Shown one piece after another: positions 46,425-55,587 of a stretch of 64,000 nt of DNA. The stretch is from Streptococcus cristatus ATCC 51100 (GTDB lineage: Bacteria > Bacillota > Bacilli > Lactobacillales > Streptococcaceae): assembly GCF_011612585.1 (NCBI RefSeq), contig NZ_CP050133.1:1364001-1428000 (forward strand), given 5' to 3'. Both the position numbers and the translations under genes were made by a program. Position 1 is the stretch's first letter; the number at the start of each line of letters is the position of its first letter. The notes under the pieces were generated by a model that ran no database searches, was not told the origin of the DNA, and was given only the letters and a program-made list of their open reading frames with translations.

Positions 46425-47441
46425 TTATACTTTTGGAATGTAAAGGTTGCCGAGTGTAGCAGCCATAACAGCTTTGATTGTGTGCATACGGTTTTCTGCT
46501 TGGTCAAAGTGGCGAGCGTATTTGCTACGGAATACTTCGTCTGTTACTTCCATTTCTTCTACGCCAAATTTTTCAGCGACATCTTTACCGTAAACAGTAT
46601 TTGTATCGTGGAATGCTGGCAAGCAGTGCAAGAAGATCAAGTCTTCATTATCAGCTTTCTTCACCAATTCCATGTTAACTTGGTAAGGTTTCAAAAGTGC
46701 AACGCGTTCTGCGAATTTATCTTCTTCACCCATAGATACCCAAACGTCTGTGTAAAGTACGTCTGCACCTTTAACAGCTTCGTCTGCATCTTCCGTGATG
46801 AGGATGTGTGCGCCACTTTCTTTCGCAAAGCCTTCTGCCAATTCAACAATTTCTTTTTCTGGGAAGAGTTCTTTTGGTGAGAAGATGTGAACGTTAACGC
46901 CAAGGATAGCTCCTGTTACGAGCAAACTATTAGCAACGTTGTTACGTCCATCACCACAGTAAACCAATGTCAAGCCTTCCAAACGACCAAAGTTTTCTTG
47001 GACTGTCAAATAGTCAGCAAGCATTTGAGTTGGGTGCCATTCGTCAGTCAAACCATTCCATACTGGAACACCTGAGAATTCTGCCAATTCTTCTACCATG
47101 CGTTGGCTGAAGCCGCGGAATTCAATCCCGTCAAACATACGTCCCAATACTTTAGCAGTATCTTCTGTAGATTCTTTCTTACCAAGCTGAATATCATTAG
47201 CACCAAGGTATTCTGGATGTGCACCAAGGTCAATAGCTGCTGTAGTAAAGGCTGCACGCGTACGAGTAGATGTTTTTTCAAACAAGAGAGCGATATTCTT
47301 ACCAGCAAGATAGTGGTGTTGAATATTGCGTTTCTTTAAGTCTTTCAAGTGAGCTGAAAGTCCGATTAGGTATTCTAATTCTGCACGAGTAAAGTCTTTT
47401 TCTGCAAGGAAGCTACGTCCTTGGAATACTGAATGTGTCAT
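46425..47441 (-). CDS. arcB: ornithine carbamoyltransferase, catabolic
   Basis: This 338-residue enzyme splits citrulline into ornithine and carbamoyl phosphate. The carbamoyl-phosphate site is [11 protein letters not shown]; '[19 protein letters not shown]' and '[12 protein letters not shown]' hold the HCLP loop. It sits between arcA and arcC. Confidence 0.96.
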   Translation of the reverse strand: MTHSVFQGRSFLAEKDFTRAELEYLIGLSAHLKDLKKRNIQHHYLAGKNIALLFEKTSTRTRAAFTTAAIDLGAHPEYLGANDIQLGKKESTEDTAKVLGRMFDGIEFRGFSQRMVEELAEFSGVPVWNGLTDEWHPTQMLADYLTVQENFGRLEGLTLVYCGDGRNNVANSLLVTGAILGVNVHIFSPKELFPEKEIVELAEGFAKESGAHILITEDADEAVKGADVLYTDVWVSMGEEDKFAERVALLKPYQVNMELVKKADNEDLIFLHCLPAFHDTNTVYGKDVAEKFGVEEMEVTDEVFRSKYARHFDQAENRMHTIKAVMAATLGNLYIPKV

Positions 47442-47498
47442 TCTGTTATTTCCTCTTTCTAGTTATTAAATTTCTATTGATAAATTGTCGAACACGAA

Positions 47499-48728
47499 TT
47501 AAACTTCTTCACGTTCAAATGGCATAGACATACAACGAGGTCCACCACGGCCCCGAACCAATTCACTTCCGCGAATCTTGATCAAGCGAAGCCCGTATTC
47601 TTCCAAAATCTTGTTGGTTACGGTATTGCGGTCATACACTACTACCACACCAGGAGCGATAGTCAAGGTGTTAGAACCGTCATTCCATTGTTCACGTCCA
47701 GCTGCTACGATATTGCCGCCACCGCAACGAATCAAATGAACTTTTTCTACGCCAAGGTTTTGAGCCAGAAGCTCAGCCAAGTCACCTTTTTCTTCAACGA
47801 TCTTCAGTTTTTCGTTTTCATAAGTAACGGAGTAAACGCGAAGGTCGCCTTCGATTTCTGGGTGAATGGTGAACTTGTCATAGTCAACCATAGTGAAGAC
47901 AGTATCTAAGTGCATGAATTTACGGTTGTTAGCAAATTCAAAGGCCAATACTTTCTTGAAGCCAACATTCTTCTTGAAGATATTCACCAAAAGTTTTTCG
48001 ATAGATGCTGCGTCTGTACGTTGAGAAATACCAACTGCCAATACATCTTTAGAAAGAACTAACTCATCTCCACCTTCGATACGAGTATCTTCTTCACGGT
48101 TGTAAACCAATTCCACTTTTCCAGCGTATTCTGGGTGATATTTGAAGATGTATTTACCGTAGAGGGTTTCACGGTTACGAGTATCTGCAAACATGTGGTT
48201 GAGCGATACAGCATTACCAATGGTAGCAAATGGATCGCGTGTGAAGTAAAGGTTTGGCATTGGATCAATCGCAAATGGATAATCTGATTCTACCAAGTCA
48301 GTCAGACCTTTCGCTTCGTCAGGAATTTCTGGCAATTCAGCTTTTTGAACCCCTGCCATTGTTTTTTCAACCAATTCTTGGTTGTCCTTGATACCATGCA
48401 GCAATTCACGAATAGCTTTCTTCGTTTCGCGTCCACGAATATTTGCTTCTTCCAAATATTCTTCGATGAACTGTTCACGAATTTCTGGAGAAATCAAGGA
48501 TTCAGCAGCCAATTTTTCGAGATAAAGAACTTCAATTCCTTCATCACGAAGAGCTTGAGCGAATGCATCGTGTTCTTTTTGAGCATCTTCCAAGAAAGGA
48601 ATGTCATCAAAAAGAAGACGTTCTAGGTAGTCCGGTAGTAAGTTTTCCAGCTCTTTGCCCGGACGGTGCAACATAACTTTTTTCAGTTTCCCAATTTCTG
48701 AGAAAACATGAATTGGATGTGTAGACAT
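47499..48728 (-). CDS. arcA: arginine deiminase
   Basis: This 409-residue enzyme converts arginine to citrulline and ammonia. The catalytic cysteine is C399 in '[12 protein letters not shown]'; '[10 protein letters not shown]', '[10 protein letters not shown]' and '[12 protein letters not shown]' hold the substrate-binding and catalytic Asp, Glu and His. Ammonia from it protects oral streptococci from acid. It is the first gene of the operon, behind cre sites and a sigma-A promoter. Confidence 0.97.
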   Translation of the reverse strand: MSTHPIHVFSEIGKLKKVMLHRPGKELENLLPDYLERLLFDDIPFLEDAQKEHDAFAQALRDEGIEVLYLEKLAAESLISPEIREQFIEEYLEEANIRGRETKKAIRELLHGIKDNQELVEKTMAGVQKAELPEIPDEAKGLTDLVESDYPFAIDPMPNLYFTRDPFATIGNAVSLNHMFADTRNRETLYGKYIFKYHPEYAGKVELVYNREEDTRIEGGDELVLSKDVLAVGISQRTDAASIEKLLVNIFKKNVGFKKVLAFEFANNRKFMHLDTVFTMVDYDKFTIHPEIEGDLRVYSVTYENEKLKIVEEKGDLAELLAQNLGVEKVHLIRCGGGNIVAAGREQWNDGSNTLTIAPGVVVVYDRNTVTNKILEEYGLRLIKIRGSELVRGRGGPRCMSMPFEREEV

Positions 48729-48781
48729 CTATTGTCCTCCTTTTCGTTGAGGTTTGGTTTCCCAATCCCTTTTATGCTATT

Positions 48782-48809
48782 ATTCTATCATGGATTAGAA
48801 AGGCTTACA
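48782..48809 (-). promoter_or_regulatory. arcA promoter
   Basis: On the minus strand TGTAAG (48804-48809), 16-bp spacer ending in TGA, TAGAAT (48782-48787), an extended -10. The leader to the ATG is about 48 bases. Confidence 0.6.
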
Positions 48810-48876
48810 CCTAAAATCTTACATTACAAATGCCAAATCCTTTGCGTTTTTTATAAAACATTATGATATTTATTTA

Positions 48877-48893
48877 TTTTAAAGCGTTTTCTT
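48877..48893 (-). promoter_or_regulatory. cre site upstream of arcA
   Basis: The minus strand reads AAGAAAACGCTTTAAA, matching 14 of 16 consensus positions. A second, weaker AAAACGC lies at 48844-48850. Catabolite repression of arcA by CcpA is established in S. gordonii as I recall. Confidence 0.65.
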
Positions 48894-48923
48894 TGCATAT
48901 TTTGATTGTTCTATTATTTTTAG

Positions 48924-48956
48924 GAATATATATTTTTTTGTAAAAAATATATGTTC
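48924..48956. promoter_or_regulatory. imperfect 33-bp AT palindrome upstream of arcA
   Basis: GAATATATATTTTTTT-gt-AAAAAATATATGTTC. The arms match apart from one substitution and a one-base length difference. It is about 140-170 bp above the arcA promoter and could bind ArgR or Flp. Confidence 0.5.
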
Positions 48957-49007
48957 AATTAATATTAGAATATGATTAGAAAAAGCTTTTAAATGTGTAA
49001 AAATGTT

Positions 49008-49040
49008 TGAAAAAAGCCAATCAAATGATTGATTAGCTTC
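49008..49040 (-). terminator. terminator of flp
   Basis: On the minus strand AGCTAATCAA and TTGATTGGCT pair and are followed by TTTTTT. The flp stop codon lies in the stem. Confidence 0.85.
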
Positions 49041-49719
49041 CTTCAAAATATCTCATAAAGTAATCCTTATTCTTAAATGTCAATTTTTTATGCTCGTAGT
49101 CAATCACTCCTTCTTCTCTTAGTTTTTTTAAAACCTGATTGACTGTTTCACGTGTAGTGGCTCCTAACTTGGCCAACTCTTTCATACTCATTGGAAATGG
49201 AAGTGTATCCTGCTCTTTGCACAGATCCATGCATAAAATAGATAAAGACTGGGTTACACGGTCCGTCGCACTGGCTGAGACGACATTCCGTAAGCGCAAT
49301 TCCTGAAATTCTAAAATCTGCGATAAACGCTTGGTGATAAACAACAGCTGATCCACATTCTTTTTTGAATAGTCCTCAAATAAGTCCATCGGAATGCTGA
49401 AGTACTCGACATTGGTAACCGCGCTAGCCGTATAATGATAACGCTCATCGAAAAACATACCTCCATATGGAAACACACTATTCATTTTAATATAATCCAT
49501 ATAAGAAAAAGTATCAGTTGAATCATACTGTTCGATACGAACATAGCCTCGATGCAGGAGGAAAAGACGATCCCTACGGTCCCCTGAAAAGAAGATAATC
49601 TGTCCCTTGGGAATCTTCCGGAATTGAATCTCAATAGCAATCTTATCAAAAATTTCCACAGGAAAATGTGCAAATGCTGGATGCTGTCTAATAATCTGAT
49701 AATGTTCCTTATTGATCAT
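49033..49719 (-). CDS. flp: Crp/Fnr-family regulator Flp of the ADI operon
   Basis: This 228-residue protein has a cNMP-binding-like beta roll (about 15-120), a dimer helix and a C-terminal winged helix with 'LAKLGATTRETVNQVLKKLREEG'. The N-terminal cysteines of true Fnr are absent; only a C-x3-C pair (LSILCMDLC) is present in the C-terminal half, so no Fnr-type 4Fe-4S cluster is expected. It lies upstream of arcA on the same strand, as a dedicated activator of arginine catabolism under low oxygen. Confidence 0.92.
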   Translation of the reverse strand: MINKEHYQIIRQHPAFAHFPVEIFDKIAIEIQFRKIPKGQIIFFSGDRRDRLFLLHRGYVRIEQYDSTDTFSYMDYIKMNSVFPYGGMFFDERYHYTASAVTNVEYFSIPMDLFEDYSKKNVDQLLFITKRLSQILEFQELRLRNVVSASATDRVTQSLSILCMDLCKEQDTLPFPMSMKELAKLGATTRETVNQVLKKLREEGVIDYEHKKLTFKNKDYFMRYFEGS

Positions 49720-49745
49720 AATAACCCTTCTTACTTGCTATTAGT

Positions 49746-49754
49746 ATTATAGCA
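49746..49754 (-). promoter_or_regulatory. extended -10 promoter of flp
   Basis: The minus strand reads TGC-TATAAT, 27 bases before the ATG. No clear -35. Confidence 0.55.
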
Positions 49755-49929
49755 TAAATCCGCTTCCAAAAACAGAAATTATTATCCTAGTTTATTTTGG
49801 TGAAAAAGAATAATATGAAAGTAAATCAGTAGCAATTTAGCTTTACTCGCTTACTTCGAAAATTCGTTTTAAAAGTTCTATCAGACCGTTTAAATACTCC
49901 TGCTAAGTACATTAAGAATCCTTTTCTAA

Positions 49930-49966
49930 CAAAAAGAGAGGCTAGGAATCTTTTGTCCTAACCTTT
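49930..49966 (-). terminator. terminator of YhfC-like gene
   Basis: On the minus strand AGGTTAGGA and TCCTAGCCT pair and are followed by CTCTTTTTG. It resembles the hairpin at the right end of the repeat at 157-330. The remaining bases 49756-49930 show nothing else. Confidence 0.8.
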
Positions 49967-50016
49967 CCTTACTATCCAAACTCGTTTAGGCTCTTACCTA
50001 CTTTACTTGAGCCTTA

Positions 50017-50796
50017 TTAAGCATTTTTACTCTTGGTATTAAAAATTGATAAGGATAGAAACTTCTTAGTCAGAAATACCAGAGCAAGAAATTCTACCAA
50101 AATAATCACTTCAACCAGAATCGGCTGAGTCAGCCAACCAACTTGAACCAGAGCAGGGGCCAAATCAATCAAAGCATGAAAGCCCAGAGCTGCAAGAAAA
50201 TAGCTCATTTTTTTGTCTTTGACAGCCGTCCAAACCCAGAAAGTCAAGAATACTTGGATCGCAAGTGCTAAAATCCGCTCGAAAGCCAGTAGATAAATCT
50301 GCCCTACTTGTAGTTTTTGCACATGAGAAATCGTCGTTTGGGGTAATTGCGCTAGCAAGGTGCTGTCCCCTTGGCTGACTAGTTGAGCGAGGACAAACAG
50401 ACTCAAGAGACCTGAAATACCTATGAAAAGAGCTTCGATCCCGCCGTGTCCTAAACCATAGGCCAGACCATCACCGATAGTCAGTGGACGCTTCTTTTGT
50501 AGATATCGAAAAATCACATAGCGCGCTGTCTCCTCAAAGATAGCTGCCGTTGCAATGCCATACAAAACATAAAGCAAGGGAGCATTTTTCATTAGAGCAA
50601 TCGTTCCATCAGCCTGAGGCTGAAGAACCAATCGATGTAGGAGATTTTCGAAAATCTGACTAGACAGATAAAATCCAACCCCTCCCAAGAGGAAAACAAG
50701 CAAGGAAATCTGCTTGGTCTTTTTAAAATAAATTACTGGAATGACTACAGCGGCTAAAATCAGCACCATAGCAATCAAAATATGCATTTGAAGCAT
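50017..50796 (-). CDS. YhfC-family intramembrane protease-like protein
   Basis: This 259-residue protein has about seven helices. It contains 'AIFEETARYVIFRYLQKK' and 'GLGHGGIEALFIG', then a late 'LGFHALIDLAPAL', the glutamate and histidine motifs of the YhfC branch of CAAX-protease-like (ABI) proteins. Substrates are unknown; relatives can give bacteriocin immunity. GGAG precedes the ATG by eight bases. Confidence 0.85.
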   Translation of the reverse strand: MLQMHILIAMVLILAAVVIPVIYFKKTKQISLLVFLLGGVGFYLSSQIFENLLHRLVLQPQADGTIALMKNAPLLYVLYGIATAAIFEETARYVIFRYLQKKRPLTIGDGLAYGLGHGGIEALFIGISGLLSLFVLAQLVSQGDSTLLAQLPQTTISHVQKLQVGQIYLLAFERILALAIQVFLTFWVWTAVKDKKMSYFLAALGFHALIDLAPALVQVGWLTQPILVEVIILVEFLALVFLTKKFLSLSIFNTKSKNA

Positions 50797-50992
50797 GAAA
50801 TCGTCTCCTCAACTATTAAAAGTTTTACTAGAATTATACCTTTTTCCTCCCAGATGTCAATCCTCTAAAAAAGCTGGTCAGAAAACTCACATTCAGAACA
50901 AAATACGAGGATCGACTCGCATTCTACAACTATTTTCAATAAAGCAGCCTCATTCAGCAGTTTCATTGCAGATCCTAGTTGCTGGGCCGATT

Positions 50993-52045
50993 TTAATTCA
51001 TGTTGACCCGGTGCCACTCATTGATAATATAGGCAATTTGACCGACCTGATCAATACCAACTCCACTAATCTCCTCACTGGCTTCTGTACTTCCACCTAG
51101 ATAGGCTGTATAAAGTGCCACAATATAGGGCTTCTCCTCCATAACAATAGCATCAACATTAAGAGCCTCTCTAACATACCCAGGCTTTTGGTAAATTGTC
51201 AAATCGTATAAATAACGTTTGTAATATTCACCAGGGAAGGAAACACCGATAAAATAAAGAATATCCTTGTATTTTTCTTGGTTATTCCACAGATACTCCA
51301 GAACTTGAATATAGTAGTCCGTTGTTGTTTTATTTTCTCTGCTGATCGTCTTGACTTTAGCTTTTGACTGGCCATACCTTCCAAACATGCTGTAGGCCTT
51401 ATCCATACCGCCTAGTCGCTCTGCTAGCGCATAAGCGGGCGTATTTTCAGAGTAGACTAGGGAATACTCCTGCATATCAGGAATAGACATGGCGCCATTG
51501 AAGGCCGCTACATAGTTATCGTGTTCTCCCTTGTATTCATAGCTGGTGTTGGTAATATCAAACCGCTCTTCCAGCGATAATTTTCCTGCTGCTACCTCAT
51601 CAACAACCAACATATTAAGGGGGAGTTTATAAGTAGAGCCTGCTGTCATAGACTGGGTATCATTCATGGCATAGGTTTGCCCAGTCGTCAGGTCTTTATA
51701 AGAAAAAGCAAGCTGCGAAGATTCAATTCCCATGTCATCCATGTAAGCCTGAATAACTTGTGGCAAGGTCATATTCGCATAATCGTAAGATAAGCCCAAG
51801 GCTTCCATGGTCGGAAAATCCTGCTCTATCACCTCTTGCTTCTCTTCCATTGTCTTGCTAGCACGCGCAGTCCCCTCAGACTTCGTTTCCTCTCCTTCTG
51901 TAGACTGTGAAGAAGCGATTGATTGACCTGCTTCTGCTATCTTTTTATCAGCTCGCTGTGGCTCCACCAAAAGACCCAAATAACAAATAAATAAGAAAAC
52001 ACCACCGAACCAGCAAGCCAGTTTCTTTATGTCATTTTTAATCAA
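50993..52045 (-). CDS. membrane-anchored serine hydrolase (class A beta-lactamase-like)
   Basis: This 350-residue protein has an N-terminal membrane helix (about 8-27), an acidic/Ser-rich linker, then the beta-lactamase-like domain: 'TAGSTYKLPLNMLVVDEV' holds the S-x-x-K nucleophile motif and 'YSENTPAYALAERLGG' the S-x-N. The start is a TTG at 52045 with AGGAG eight bases upstream. Likely acts on cell-wall peptides outside the membrane; it is not evidence of beta-lactam resistance. The 196 bases between it and the YhfC gene hold nothing recognisable. Confidence 0.85.
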   Translation of the reverse strand: MIKNDIKKLACWFGGVFLFICYLGLLVEPQRADKKIAEAGQSIASSQSTEGEETKSEGTARASKTMEEKQEVIEQDFPTMEALGLSYDYANMTLPQVIQAYMDDMGIESSQLAFSYKDLTTGQTYAMNDTQSMTAGSTYKLPLNMLVVDEVAAGKLSLEERFDITNTSYEYKGEHDNYVAAFNGAMSIPDMQEYSLVYSENTPAYALAERLGGMDKAYSMFGRYGQSKAKVKTISRENKTTTDYYIQVLEYLWNNQEKYKDILYFIGVSFPGEYYKRYLYDLTIYQKPGYVREALNVDAIVMEEKPYIVALYTAYLGGSTEASEEISGVGIDQVGQIAYIINEWHRVNMN

Positions 52046-52121
52046 AGTTTTTCTCCTAATATTTTAGTATTATAAAAGATTCTCATTAAAATAACAAGTA
52101 GAAAGGTCAATTTAAGGGCAT

Positions 52122-52150
52122 TTAAAAACGAATCATTGCGATCCGTTTTA
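52122..52150 (-). terminator. terminator of sodA
   Basis: On the minus strand AAACGGATC-gcaat-GATTCGTTT followed by T. Confidence 0.82.
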
Positions 52151-52158
52151 TAATTCTA

Positions 52159-52764
52159 TTATTTAGCTGCTGCGTAAAGCTCATCTACTTTATTCCAGTT
52201 GATCACTGAGAAGAAAGCCTTGATATAGTCAGGACGCACGTTGCGGTATTTCACGTAGTAAGCATGTTCCCAAACATCCAAGCCCAAGATTGGTTTCTTA
52301 CCTTCTGAGATTGGTGTATCTTGGTTCGCTGTTGAAGTTACTTCAAGTTTCCCTTCTTTGTTGACAACCAACCATGCCCAACCTGATCCGAAACGAGTTG
52401 TTGCTGCTGCAGTGAAGGCTGCTTGGAATTCTTCAAATGAACCAAATGTCGCATCGATCGCTGCTGCAAGTTCTGCTGAAGGAGCTGTCTTCTCAGGAGT
52501 CATCAATTCCCAGAAAAGAGCGTGGTTCAAGTGTCCACCACCGTTGTTGATCACTGCTTGGCGAATATCAGCCGGAATAGACTCAACATCTGCCAACAGT
52601 TTTTCTAAATCTTCACCAATTTCAGGGTGTTTTTCAAGCGCCGCATTTACGTTATTCACGTAAGTTTGATGGTGCTTGTCATGGTGAAGGTGCATTGTTT
52701 CCTCATCGATGTAAGGTTCCAAAGCGTCGTATGCATAAGGTAGATCTGGTAAAATAATTGCCAT
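52159..52764 (-). CDS. sodA: manganese superoxide dismutase
   Basis: This 201-residue enzyme converts superoxide to peroxide. Metal ligands are H27 (LHHDKHH), the His in '[10 protein letters not shown]', and Asp and His in '[14 protein letters not shown]'. It is the single cytosolic SOD of streptococci, loaded with Mn (or Fe). It has its own promoter and terminator, next to holA in the usual order. Confidence 0.97.
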   Translation of the reverse strand: MAIILPDLPYAYDALEPYIDEETMHLHHDKHHQTYVNNVNAALEKHPEIGEDLEKLLADVESIPADIRQAVINNGGGHLNHALFWELMTPEKTAPSAELAAAIDATFGSFEEFQAAFTAAATTRFGSGWAWLVVNKEGKLEVTSTANQDTPISEGKKPILGLDVWEHAYYVKYRNVRPDYIKAFFSVINWNKVDELYAAAK

Positions 52765-52797
52765 TTACTTGTCCTCATTTTCTTTATTATTATACAA

Positions 52798-52826
52798 ATT
52801 ATAACGCAAAAACGCACATTTTTCAA
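52798..52826 (-). promoter_or_regulatory. promoter of sodA
   Basis: On the minus strand TTGAAA (52821-52826), 17-bp spacer, TATAAT (52798-52803). Confidence 0.82.
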
Positions 52827-52855
52827 CTATTTTGCTTATAAATTTTGCTAAGCTT

Positions 52856-53893
52856 TTAGAAGTTTCCTGTTGCGATTTTTAACAAGGCAAGGTCAAAAAG
52901 GTAGTCCTTGTCATAAAGGCCAGACTTGATCTGGTAGTCCGTTTCAATCAAACAGGTCAGGGTTCTTTTCAGAAAGTTGAGGCTGAGCCCACGCGCATCC
53001 TTGAGTGCAAACTTGACTTGGAAGGGATTGATCTTGCGTCCAAGATAGTCTGATAAATCCGACACGATTTGGCTCTCAGATCGGCCATTATCCGCCAAAA
53101 TTTTAACCTGAGTAAACATCCGAAATTGACCTAACATGATAGCAATCAACTTGATTTCATCTTCACCCTGCAAGGTCAGATCGCGCACCAAACTCCGCGC
53201 CGCATCAATTTGTTTCTGTAAAATAAGCTGGGTCAAATCAAAAATATTATCTTGCAAGGTTTTAGGAATGGCCTCAGCAATATCCTCTAAGCTAACTTGC
53301 CCCGACTCTTTATAAGACTTCAGAAAAGCCAAGTTTTTACTGATTTCGCTGAAATGAAAGCCTGATTTGATGAGCAAGTGGTCAAAAGCCTTCGGAACAA
53401 AATCCAAACCTTCAAGCTGGGCTTGTTTGGTAAAATACTGACGTAAGTCTGCTTCCTTAATCTCAGCTGCTTCAAAAATCTGTCCATCTCGCTTGAGTAT
53501 CTTGACTAGTCGGCGTTTGCTGTCTAGCTTGCCTTCCGCGAAAATGACCAATTTGGTCGTGCTATTAGGATTTTCCAAATACTGCTCAAAGGACTTGACC
53601 TCTTCATCCGATAAATAGCGCTTTTTCGCTGTTGTTAGATCCGCAAAATGATCTAAAATAATAATCTTTTCATCCGCAAAAAAAGGCAGACTGACTAAAT
53701 CTAACTCCACATCTGCATAAGACGTTTCTTTCATATCAAACAAGGTGACATTCAAATCCGCTGGATCGTAGTGAATCTGCTTCAGAAACTCGTCTTTTAA
53801 CAGCTCAAATTGCCCCAAGTCGTCTCCCGTCAAAATCGTTAAGGTCGACAGATTTTCGGGAGTGATTTTTCTAATTTTTTCAATTGCTAACAT
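52856..53893 (-). CDS. holA: DNA polymerase III subunit delta
   Basis: This 345-residue clamp-loader subunit opens the sliding clamp ring. It has the delta pattern: 'LTILTGDDLGQFELLKDEFLKQI' at the start, 'SLPFFADEKIIILDHFADL' and the helical C-terminal collar domain ('AIMLGQFRMFTQVKIL'). Full length. Confidence 0.93.
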   Translation of the reverse strand: MLAIEKIRKITPENLSTLTILTGDDLGQFELLKDEFLKQIHYDPADLNVTLFDMKETSYADVELDLVSLPFFADEKIIILDHFADLTTAKKRYLSDEEVKSFEQYLENPNSTTKLVIFAEGKLDSKRRLVKILKRDGQIFEAAEIKEADLRQYFTKQAQLEGLDFVPKAFDHLLIKSGFHFSEISKNLAFLKSYKESGQVSLEDIAEAIPKTLQDNIFDLTQLILQKQIDAARSLVRDLTLQGEDEIKLIAIMLGQFRMFTQVKILADNGRSESQIVSDLSDYLGRKINPFQVKFALKDARGLSLNFLKRTLTCLIETDYQIKSGLYDKDYLFDLALLKIATGNF

Positions 53894-53944
53894 AGTGGCA
53901 CTCCCTTCTATTTTCTCGATTCTTAGTCATGTATAAATTGTAAC

Positions 53945-53974
53945 AAAAAACAGCAGGAAAGTCTGCTGTTTTTT
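53945..53974 (-). terminator. terminator of the gtf transcription unit
   Basis: AAAAAACAGCAG-N6-CTGCTGTTTTTT, strong in both directions; it separates the accessory Sec locus from holA. Confidence 0.9.
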
Positions 53975-53999
53975 ATCATTCTGACTAGAATATCAGAGA

Positions 54000-54176
54000 C
54001 TAAAAGAATTGTCCCAACTGCATGATGATTGTGACCAAAAGAGTTACGAGAAAGAGAACTCCGCCCAGCACGGCAATCATGCTAAAATCTTGCTTCTCTC
54101 TTTTCAACGGTTTTCTACGATTATCTAGCTGCTCGTTGATATGTTCCTGCAGAATTCCCTTTTTCTTCTCTGGCAT
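54000..54176 (-). CDS. small single-helix membrane protein, Asp4-like candidate
   Basis: This 58-residue protein has a charged N-terminal half (MPEKKKGILQEHINEQLDNR...) and one C-terminal helix (about 32-55). It follows gtfB on the same strand and precedes the operon terminator. In S. gordonii gtfB is followed by asp4 and asp5, small SecE- and SecG-like proteins needed for GspB export. Position, size and layout suggest Asp4, but I cannot confirm the family by sequence. No Asp5 follows. Confidence 0.6.
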   Translation of the reverse strand: MPEKKKGILQEHINEQLDNRRKPLKREKQDFSMIAVLGGVLFLVTLLVTIIMQLGQFF

Positions 54177-54234
54177 GATTGTCCTCCCTTACTAAATCTG
54201 CATAAAGGAACTTGCCCTCATTGAAAGTAAGTTC

Positions 54235-55557
54235 TCATGCCTTATATTGCTCCAAACTAGCCTGATTAGCAACCTGTTTCTGTCTAGCAAGTGCTGCTTC
54301 CATCTCTGATGAGTAAGCAAGGACAGCTTGAATCTTATCCACCATGATTGAGACATTTTCTGGTGTATAAATGTGATCATCCGCAATAAATCGACGACTA
54401 TGGCAAGTATTTTTGAAGCTGAGAATCAACATGTTGTTCTCAAAGGCTGTGCGACATGCATTGAGGATTTCATCACTGATATTGATATCTAGATACAAGT
54501 CACATCTCTCAAAAAGCTCTGCAACCTTTGCCGGACGAATATTTGGATAAAGCGAAACATTCGGATAACGATTGAGCCCCATTAAATGGCCAGACATTTC
54601 TGTGATGGCTCCAATATGGAAATGTACATTTGGCAGCTGAGTCAAGAGCTGCTCTATTTGCTCTAGCTGATCACTATTGGTCAAAATCAAGGCTTCTGGA
54701 TTCATATTATTAAGGCGCTGGTAATCATAAATATAACCAATATTGTGGAAATAGACTTTTTCTTCCGGTGTTGCCAAGCTTTGAATTTTCTCATATACCT
54801 GCCTGTCCTGAACAGCGATGCGGATATTGCGATGAGGCATTTTCATAGCTACTTTCATATTTCCAGGTAAGGCTTCTCCGATAGGCTCCTGCCAGAAAAG
54901 AACATCTTCTGCACGACCATTTTTAGGACGAAGAGCGTAGGCCACTAAGAAGGGGGTTGCTAGAGAATTATAAATAATACGATCTGTATCATATCCACGA
55001 TATTGCAGATAAAAGACGACAAATTCTTGTTTGGATTTAAAGATGTGACGCTTTCCTTCAAGTGTCAAGATGATATCACCAGTCAGATGATTTTCCATAA
55101 TCACCACGACATTGTTCTGGTCAAAATAGCGAGTATGGGTCGGACGTTGTGTCTGGTCGTAGGTTATTTGTGCGAAAAGGCGTCCTTTGCGATTGTAGAT
55201 ATCTGCCGCTCGAACCTTCCCCTCTGTATCCAGCCATTCGACAGCCCGCACACGTCTTTCATGCGTTGGTTGGCGATAAAAAATATTGGCACGCTTCTTG
55301 CCCATATCCAAGATTTCGCCATTTACATTGCTAGAGCGAATCTCCCATAGGTGCGGTTTGGGGACAAGATTAAAATAAATTGGACGGCCCTCTGGTGTAT
55401 CCAAATCTCCTGTAAAATAACTGTAAGGAGACTCGACATCTGGTGAAAGATAGCCATCGTCTTGTACAACAACAACAGGACAATCAAGTCCTGTTGCTTT
55501 TAATGAACGTAACAAATCAAAACTTGCTTGATCATAGCGGTCAAACAAACAAATCAT
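54235..55557 (-). CDS. gtfB: accessory Sec glycosylation chaperone GtfB
   Basis: This 440-residue protein is the regulatory partner of GtfA. It has the GtfB layout (N-terminal 'SFDLLRSLKATGLDCPVVVVQDDGYLSP', an R-fold 'RRVRAVEWLDTEGKVRAADIYNRKG' domain that binds substrate, then a GT-B-like half) but lacks the E-x7-E donor motif, so it is not catalytic. The GtfA/GtfB complex adds the first GlcNAc to Ser/Thr of serine-rich repeat adhesins. AAAGGC lies upstream; it follows gtfA by 30 bases. Confidence 0.92.
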   Translation of the reverse strand: MICLFDRYDQASFDLLRSLKATGLDCPVVVVQDDGYLSPDVESPYSYFTGDLDTPEGRPIYFNLVPKPHLWEIRSSNVNGEILDMGKKRANIFYRQPTHERRVRAVEWLDTEGKVRAADIYNRKGRLFAQITYDQTQRPTHTRYFDQNNVVVIMENHLTGDIILTLEGKRHIFKSKQEFVVFYLQYRGYDTDRIIYNSLATPFLVAYALRPKNGRAEDVLFWQEPIGEALPGNMKVAMKMPHRNIRIAVQDRQVYEKIQSLATPEEKVYFHNIGYIYDYQRLNNMNPEALILTNSDQLEQIEQLLTQLPNVHFHIGAITEMSGHLMGLNRYPNVSLYPNIRPAKVAELFERCDLYLDINISDEILNACRTAFENNMLILSFKNTCHSRRFIADDHIYTPENVSIMVDKIQAVLAYSSEMEAALARQKQVANQASLEQYKA

Positions 55558-55587
55558 AGTGGTTATGCCTTTCTTTCTGAATCCTTC

